A stretch of 11,792 nucleotides of DNA. Origin: CAYVQZ01 sp964453435 (GTDB taxonomy: Bacteria; Abyssobacteria; SURF-5). The DNA lies in the NCBI GenBank assembly GCA_964453435.1, contig CAYVQZ010000093.1:1-11792 (forward strand). The letters are read 5' to 3'. How positions within the stretch are numbered: the first letter of the stretch is position 1; each line of letters begins with the position of its first letter. The notes under the pieces were generated by a model, which made no database searches, was not told where the DNA came from, and saw only the letters and a program-made list of their open reading frames with translations. The position numbers were made by a program, and so were the translations under genes. This document shows positions 7,621 through 11,792 of the stretch, in pieces.

Positions 7621-8910
7621 TCACATCTGATCCAGGCTCTCCTTGAGGTCGTGGATGATATCGGCGGGGTCCTCGAGTCCCACGGACAAGCGTATTCCGC
7701 TTCGTTTGAGACCGATGGCGTCCTTCTCTTCTTCCGGCATTAGGAGGTGGGTCATGTTGTATGGATTCTCCATGAGGGTAGGCGCGTGCCCCAGGCTGAC
7801 GGCAAGGGCAACGCTGTAGGAATGGTCGCCCGCGTGTCCGGTAAATCGCTCGATTGCGCGGTCATCATCCGTATCGAGTTCAAAATAGAGCATGGCTCCG
7901 GGCGAAAAGTTTCCCTTGAAGTCGCGCATCTGTCTTTTCGCGATTGCATGCTGCGGGTGCGACTCAAGCCCGGGATAGTTAACCTTCCGTATCTTGGTCT
8001 GGTCTTCCAGGAATCTCGCGATTTCCATCGCGCTTTCCTGCATCGCTTTCATTCTGACCGCCAGCGTAGGCAGGCCGAAGGTGAGCACGTTCCACGCCGC
8101 CTTCGGAGACAGGATCGCGCCGGTTTCTTCTCGATACATCACGAGAGGAGCGCGAAGGTCCTTTCGTCCAATCACCGCTCCGCCGAGGTCCACTCCGAAC
8201 CCGCCCATCGCTTTGGTAAGACTGCAGATAACGATATCGACTCCGAATTCAAGCGGTCGCTGACAAAATGCTGTTCCGAACGTATTGTCAACGATCACCT
8301 GAATCTGCCCTTGTTGACCGAACCTCTTTTCAGCTTCTTCGACAATTCGGCGCACGGCGGTGATATCGACAAGGTTGACAAGCGGGTTGACCGGCGTTTC
8401 GAAATACACGACGCGGGTTTTCTCATTAATCGCGTTGGACAGCGCCTCCTCGTCATTGAAATCCAGTGAGCGGCTGCTTACGCCGAATCGGGGCAACCAC
8501 CGTGTCATGAGTCCGTGGGTGTTCCCGTATATCACGTGGTGAAACAGCACTTCATCGCCGGCGGACAGGTTTACCAACAGGGCGGCCGTGACCGCCCCCA
8601 TCCCGCTGGCGAATACGAGCGCGGTTTCTCCCCCTTCGGCCAAGGCGATTTTGTGTTCGAGCAGCGAGTTCGTAGGGTCGTCGAAACGCGAGTAAATATA
8701 AAACGGCAGCTTGCTGAAATCTTCCAGCTCCATCAGGAATTCCATCGGTCTTTTGCCGCCGAAAACCGATGTGTCCATGCTATACGTCACGGATGACGAT
8801 ATGGGCGGGACCATCGCATGGCTGTAATCGATTCCGGCTTGTTTCCAGTCGCCATGCACCAGGCGAGTCTGTTTCGTGTACTTTTCGGCTTCTTTCCCCT
8901 TGTCTGGCAT
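7621..8910 (-). CDS. Cys/Met-metabolism PLP-dependent enzyme (gamma-lyase/synthase family)
   Basis: This is a 429-residue fold-type I PLP enzyme of the family that includes cystathionine gamma-lyase and gamma-synthase, methionine gamma-lyase and O-acetylhomoserine sulfhydrylase. Visible parts are YSRFDDPTNSLLE (73-85), with Tyr73 and Arg75 as phosphate ligands, and SGMGAV (102-107). Tyr128 is the ring-stacking tyrosine, and Asp208 in VDNTFG contacts the PLP ring nitrogen. Lys233 in SLTKAMGG is the Schiff base, and Arg407 in SGIRLSVGLEDP binds substrate carboxylate. The usual TKY-x-x-GHSD after the lysine is TKAMGGFGVD here, and the Cys of methionine gamma-lyase (CTFAF region) is Asn130. The substrate cannot therefore be named. 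A ribosome site (AAAGGA) lies 7 bases upstream. It is the last of three same-strand genes, 149 bases after the methyltransferase. Confidence 0.9.
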   Translation of the reverse strand: MPDKGKEAEKYTKQTRLVHGDWKQAGIDYSHAMVPPISSSVTYSMDTSVFGGKRPMEFLMELEDFSKLPFYIYSRFDDPTNSLLEHKIALAEGGETALVFASGMGAVTAALLVNLSAGDEVLFHHVIYGNTHGLMTRWLPRFGVSSRSLDFNDEEALSNAINEKTRVVYFETPVNPLVNLVDITAVRRIVEEAEKRFGQQGQIQVIVDNTFGTAFCQRPLEFGVDIVICSLTKAMGGFGVDLGGAVIGRKDLRAPLVMYREETGAILSPKAAWNVLTFGLPTLAVRMKAMQESAMEIARFLEDQTKIRKVNYPGLESHPQHAIAKRQMRDFKGNFSPGAMLYFELDTDDDRAIERFTGHAGDHSYSVALAVSLGHAPTLMENPYNMTHLLMPEEEKDAIGLKRSGIRLSVGLEDPADIIHDLKESLDQM

Positions 8911-9018
8911 AGTCGGGTCCTTTCAACCGCCTCTACGGAATCTCGCCATTCACACGCCTGAGGTTTCCCTTGCCGTCAGCGTGCCGCCATTCAGATTCTT
9001 TCGCTATACAAGGCGGGC

Positions 9019-9061
9019 AGCGCTAAAGGAACGGCCAGAATTTCCGTACGGCCTAAGCGCT
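9019..9061 (-). other. Intercistronic hairpin overlapping the methyltransferase stop codon
   Basis: AGCGCT at 9019-9024 and 9056-9061 form the base of an inverted repeat that extends into AAGG/CCT and reaches into the TAG stop of the methyltransferase gene. There is no T run on the minus strand, so it is not a standard terminator. It could protect the upstream message or lower expression of the PLP enzyme gene. The rest of the gap (8911-9018) holds only the next gene's ribosome site. Confidence 0.45.
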
Positions 9062-10550
9062 AATTCTCCGGAACGTACGACGGCATTTCCGCTGCCATTC
9101 CCTCATATTTATAGAATTCCTCCAGCGGTCTGGCGGCCACGGAGTCGATGAACCTCTGCATGTTGTCTTCCAGTTTCCGGCTGAGTTCATTGGGCTTATG
9201 ATTGGCGATAATCTGGTCGACTTTTTCGGCGCATCGGTCGAGCACGGTCTTCGACCCGGCGGCGGCCCAGGCATCGCGGACCGTATGGTCCAGTAAATCG
9301 GTGAGATGCAGTTCGGTTCTGAAGTGTTCGGCCGTGTGCATCTGATCGATATAGCTGCCGCCCCACTCCAGATTGCAAATCAGGTCAGTCGCCAGGCTTG
9401 CATCCTTCACCTCGATGCCGCGACCGATTCTCTTCACCATTCCCGCGAGCTCATTGTCGAGAACCATCAGTTCGTGCGACCCGGAGACCGTGCGCTCAAG
9501 GGTGCCCGCGCAGGTAATGTAATTTACGCCTGACATGTAGGCCATATACAGATTCATCATGCGTTCGAAGCCGCACTGGAGGTCGAGCACCTTCGAATCG
9601 GTGGTCCCCCCGACTGCGCGAGAGGGAATTTTGTACGACCGGGCCAATTGGGCGACGGCGGCAGTTATAAGGCCGGTCTCGAACGAGCCGAGCGCCACAT
9701 TGCCCGTGCGCATATCCGCAACGGTCGAGCACGAACCGTACAAGACGGGAGCTCCGGGCTTGATGATCTGCGCGAGTGTGATATGAGCCAGCACCTCGGC
9801 ATTGTGCTGTACGAGCAAGCCCGCAAGTGTTATCGGAGCCGTTGTGCCAGCCATCGCTTCGGGCGTCAGCATAACCGGCTGGTTGTGTTCTACAAGCACC
9901 TTCATGCCGTGCCCCTGCGCGGTGTCTATTTTCAACGGGCTGACAATGCTGGTGATGCCGACGAACCGAGGTTTCTCCATGAGCTTGTTCACACCGCCCA
10001 CAACCATTGCCGTCATGTCCATCATGTCTTTGCTGGCGAGATACCCGAGCGTGCCGGAGCCGGTCGGTTTTCGCGCTTCTCGCGCCCATAAACGAATGGC
10101 CTCGACATGTATGGTTGTCATGGGAATATCGTTCGGCCAGAGGTCCATCTGGTCGTTTGACAAGTTCTCGAGGTCGTCGATCAAAATCAGGTGCTTGCGG
10201 AGGTCTTCCAGCGTCGTTGGCGCCAGGACGCCCTTCGTGTCTACCATATCGGTCGGGGTGCCGAGTCCGCAGAAATGCGTCGAACGAGTATCTATTGTGT
10301 AGCGGACCTTCGGGTCGAAACCGTACAGCCTGAACTTGCTCGGCGCCTGTTCGACAGCCCATGACACAATCTCTTCGGGAAGTCGAACAACCTGTTCCGA
10401 ATCGTTCACGTCCGCGCTGCGCTGCTTGAAGAGCCCCCGCAGGTCGTCGGCCTCCACCTTGACACCCTTTGTCGAAAGAACTCTTAGAGAGCTTTCATGA
10501 ATTCTTTGTAATTCCTTTTTGCTTAACACCTCGACCCTTTTTGTCCTCAT
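9060..10550 (-). CDS. MttB-family (trimethylamine/betaine) corrinoid methyltransferase, non-pyrrolysine
   Basis: Members of this family move a methyl group from a quaternary or tertiary amine to a corrinoid protein. Archaeal MttB uses trimethylamine and carries pyrrolysine. Bacterial relatives without pyrrolysine include MtgB (glycine betaine), MtpB (proline betaine) and MtcB (carnitine). The 496-residue length equals that of full MttB. Family motifs seen are VLYGSCSTVADMRTGNVALG (269-288), GGTTDSKVLDLQCGFERMMN (314-333) and a Gly-rich TIM-barrel strand, GTTAPITLAGLLVQHNAEVL (235-254). The reading frame crosses the pyrrolysine-equivalent area (about 325-340) with no internal TAG. The gene's own stop is TAG (9060-9062). 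AAGGAG lies about 9 bases before the ATG. It follows the amidohydrolase by 84 bases. No corrinoid-binding protein, methylcobamide:THF methyltransferase or RamA-like activator gene is in the window. The substrate is unknown. Confidence 0.9.
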   Translation of the reverse strand: MRTKRVEVLSKKELQRIHESSLRVLSTKGVKVEADDLRGLFKQRSADVNDSEQVVRLPEEIVSWAVEQAPSKFRLYGFDPKVRYTIDTRSTHFCGLGTPTDMVDTKGVLAPTTLEDLRKHLILIDDLENLSNDQMDLWPNDIPMTTIHVEAIRLWAREARKPTGSGTLGYLASKDMMDMTAMVVGGVNKLMEKPRFVGITSIVSPLKIDTAQGHGMKVLVEHNQPVMLTPEAMAGTTAPITLAGLLVQHNAEVLAHITLAQIIKPGAPVLYGSCSTVADMRTGNVALGSFETGLITAAVAQLARSYKIPSRAVGGTTDSKVLDLQCGFERMMNLYMAYMSGVNYITCAGTLERTVSGSHELMVLDNELAGMVKRIGRGIEVKDASLATDLICNLEWGGSYIDQMHTAEHFRTELHLTDLLDHTVRDAWAAAGSKTVLDRCAEKVDQIIANHKPNELSRKLEDNMQRFIDSVAARPLEEFYKYEGMAAEMPSYVPEN

Positions 10551-10634
10551 TCAGCCGTTCTCCTTTTCTACACAGGTTTCGATGTGCCGCTCTCGATTGA
10601 GCGCTTGCCGACCAGGTCAATCGGCGCGGCGGCC
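10551..10634 (-). other. Short gap between amidohydrolase and methyltransferase genes
   Basis: These 84 bases contain the methyltransferase ribosome site (AAGGAG, plus-strand 10560-10565) and no terminator. They are consistent with cotranscription of the two genes. Confidence 0.5.
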
Positions 10635-11567
10635 TCATATTCCATACAGCCGCTGCGCAGCGCCCCCAAGAACGATGTCGATTTCCTCGTCGGCAAACGT
10701 GATTCCGGAAGGAGACCTGTGTTCTTTCAATGCCAGCACCCAATCGCGAGGGCTCAGGATTGTATCCAGCATCGAACCGTCGGTGGCGAACAGCACCCGC
10801 CAGGGGCCGAGCGTGTCGATGGCGAGCCGAAGCGGATAATAATAGTAATCGGCGCCGTTCATATATTCCATCTGCCAGCCCGCAAAGTCCACGTAGACGT
10901 TCGGCTTCACGCATGCAAGGTCGACGGCCTCGTGCCACCAGCCGTGTCCCGTGTGAGCTATGATGATTTTGAGGTCGGGAAACTGAGCGGCCACCGTATC
11001 GATGTACTTGGGCTGCGAGAATTTGATCTGAAGAGGCGCCGGCTCGTTTCCCGAATGAATCAGCACGGGAATTCCATATTCCAGCGCTTTCTCGTATAAC
11101 GGCGAGCAGACCGGGTCGTCGGGGTAGTACCCGGCGGTCGGATGAAGCTTCAGCCCGACCGCTCCATACTCTTCGACCCCCATTGCCATGATATCTACAG
11201 CGTTTTCGCGTCGGGGGTCGACCCCTACATAGGTCAGCAGCCTGCCCTCGTGCCTCGTAACGGCATCCGCATAGAGCGCGTTTTTCTCTTCGATGCTGAT
11301 TCCTTCCGACTTCGGGCATCCCAGCCAGAAATCGAGCGGCAGAATGATCGCCTTGTCGATTCCCCCTTCGTCCATTTTGGCAACCAGCTTGTCACCCGTT
11401 CGGTCGCTCAGCGCCTCCATGTTCGCCTCGAGAATTTGGGAAATGTCCGCGTCAAAATCGCCGGTTCGCTTATTGAAAAATGAAAGGCCGGCCCGCGCGG
11501 CCCCGACGAAGAATGATTCCGGATCGGAACCTTCAAAGAACAGATGAACATGACTGTCGATAATCAT
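10635..11567 (-). CDS. Amidohydrolase_2-family metal-dependent hydrolase
   Basis: This is a TIM-barrel protein (310 residues) of the Amidohydrolase_2 family, which contains hydrolases and non-oxidative decarboxylases such as ACMSD and pyrone-dicarboxylate lactonase. Metal-binding candidates are His6 and His8 in DSHVH (4-8), His171 in VLIHSGNEP (168-176), His205 in IIAHTGHGWWHEA (202-214) and Asp263 in LFATDGSM (259-266). VGLKLHPTAGYYPDD (137-151) is the usual central strand. No signal peptide is seen, so it is cytoplasmic. A strong ribosome site, GGGAGG (11575-11580 on the plus strand, read in reverse), is 6 bases before the ATG. It is the first gene of the minus-strand cassette. Its reaction cannot be told from sequence. 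Processing of the compound handled by the two downstream genes is an inference. Confidence 0.88.
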   Translation of the reverse strand: MIIDSHVHLFFEGSDPESFFVGAARAGLSFFNKRTGDFDADISQILEANMEALSDRTGDKLVAKMDEGGIDKAIILPLDFWLGCPKSEGISIEEKNALYADAVTRHEGRLLTYVGVDPRRENAVDIMAMGVEEYGAVGLKLHPTAGYYPDDPVCSPLYEKALEYGIPVLIHSGNEPAPLQIKFSQPKYIDTVAAQFPDLKIIIAHTGHGWWHEAVDLACVKPNVYVDFAGWQMEYMNGADYYYYPLRLAIDTLGPWRVLFATDGSMLDTILSPRDWVLALKEHRSPSGITFADEEIDIVLGGAAQRLYGI

Positions 11568-11610
11568 TGAGAACCTCCCGCCCTTTTGAGACCCGCCCGC
11601 CTGTCAGACG

Positions 11611-11627
11611 ACGGGCAAATGGCCCGT
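11611..11627. promoter_or_regulatory. Small inverted repeat upstream of the amidohydrolase cassette
   Basis: ACGGGC (11611-11616) and GCCCGT (11622-11627) form a perfect 6-base inverted repeat around AAATG, about 45 bases before the amidohydrolase start. It could be an operator or a leader hairpin. No convincing -35/-10 pair was found on the minus strand nearby. Confidence 0.3.
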
Positions 11628-11633
11628 ATGAGT

Positions 11634-11792
11634 GTGTCCCACGATTCATGACGCAAGTTGTTTGCCTCGGGGACAGTGAGTCCGTCCGATAATTCCATGT
11701 CCTGCGCTTCGGGGGCAGTCCGCCAATCTATCCCGCAAGTCCGCGGGATTTCGCTGCGCTCAACGAAGGAATGGGGGGATTCCGTAATTGGG
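11634..11792. repeat. Palindromic intergenic repeat, copy 2, cut by the window edge
   Basis: GTGTCCCACGAT (11634-11645) repeats the outer arm of copy 1. GGGGGCAGTCCGCCAATCTA (11711-11730) matches copy 1 at 19 of 20 bases. GGGGATTCCGTAATTGGG (11775-11792) matches 7452-7469 with one change. The tip differs: TCCCGC (11731-11736) and GCGGGA (11743-11748) form another hairpin, followed by about 26 bases absent from copy 1. The right outer arm should lie just beyond the window. Confidence 0.75.

Noticed and set aside
8991..9062. Possible pyrrolysine read-through of the TAG stop of the MttB-family gene, adding 22 residues
   Set aside because: The protein is already full family length, the TAG is not at the pyrrolysine position, and no pyl genes are visible.
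9496..10362. A 288-codon open frame on the minus strand inside the methyltransferase gene
   Set aside because: It is a shifted-frame shadow of the MttB-family gene, rich in Arg/His/Gly with no recognisable domain.
10495..11319. A 274-codon minus-strand frame overlapping the amidohydrolase gene
   Set aside because: It is a frame shadow of the amidohydrolase, which has clear metal-site motifs and a strong ribosome site.

Overview
The window reads as bacterial chromosome from a moderately GC-rich organism. It holds eight protein genes, one terminator, good sigma70-type promoters, and two copies of a palindromic intergenic repeat. The lineage cannot be fixed from this sequence. The alaS-ruvX-mltG-U32 gene order resembles the Bacillus subtilis alaS-yrrK-yrrL-yrrM/N/O neighbourhood, and an MttB-family methyltransferase gene suggests anaerobic or methylated-compound metabolism. 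An uncultured or candidate-phylum bacterium is plausible, but that is only an inference.

Left part (1-1830): about 420 bases with no convincing gene lead into a near-perfect promoter (TTGACA, 17 bases, TACAAT). It drives a monocistronic sigma70-family sigma factor, closed by a rho-independent terminator at 1788-1819. The sigma factor has a highly charged N-terminus. Several normally invariant promoter-reading residues are substituted in regions 2.4 and 4.2, so it is probably an alternative or divergent sigma.

Middle part (1860-7368): a second clear promoter (TTGCAA, 17 bases, TATAAT) starts a tight plus-strand operon. Its genes are alaS (alanyl-tRNA synthetase), ruvX/yqgF (Holliday-junction resolvase-like nuclease), mltG (endolytic murein transglycosylase) and a U32-family protein of the tRNA-hydroxylation (TrhP/YrrO-like) type. 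Spacing is 5 and 21 bases, then a 14-base overlap. This is a housekeeping operon for translation, tRNA modification, DNA/RNA processing and cell-wall growth.

Right part (7621-11567): three minus-strand genes, in transcription order a metal-dependent amidohydrolase, an MttB-family (non-pyrrolysine) corrinoid methyltransferase, and a Cys/Met-metabolism PLP enzyme. This looks like an accessory catabolic cassette for a methylated compound. No corrinoid protein, methylcobamide:folate methyltransferase or reactivase gene is visible beside it. Related palindromic repeats (GTGTCCCACGAT ends and a GGGGGCAGTCC..CCAATCTA core) lie on both sides of the cassette, at 7383-7523 and at 11634 to the window edge.

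Most of the window is ordinary. The points worth a second look are the divergent sigma factor, the repeat family bracketing the cassette, and the unusual pairing of an MttB homologue with a PLP lyase-type enzyme and an amidohydrolase.
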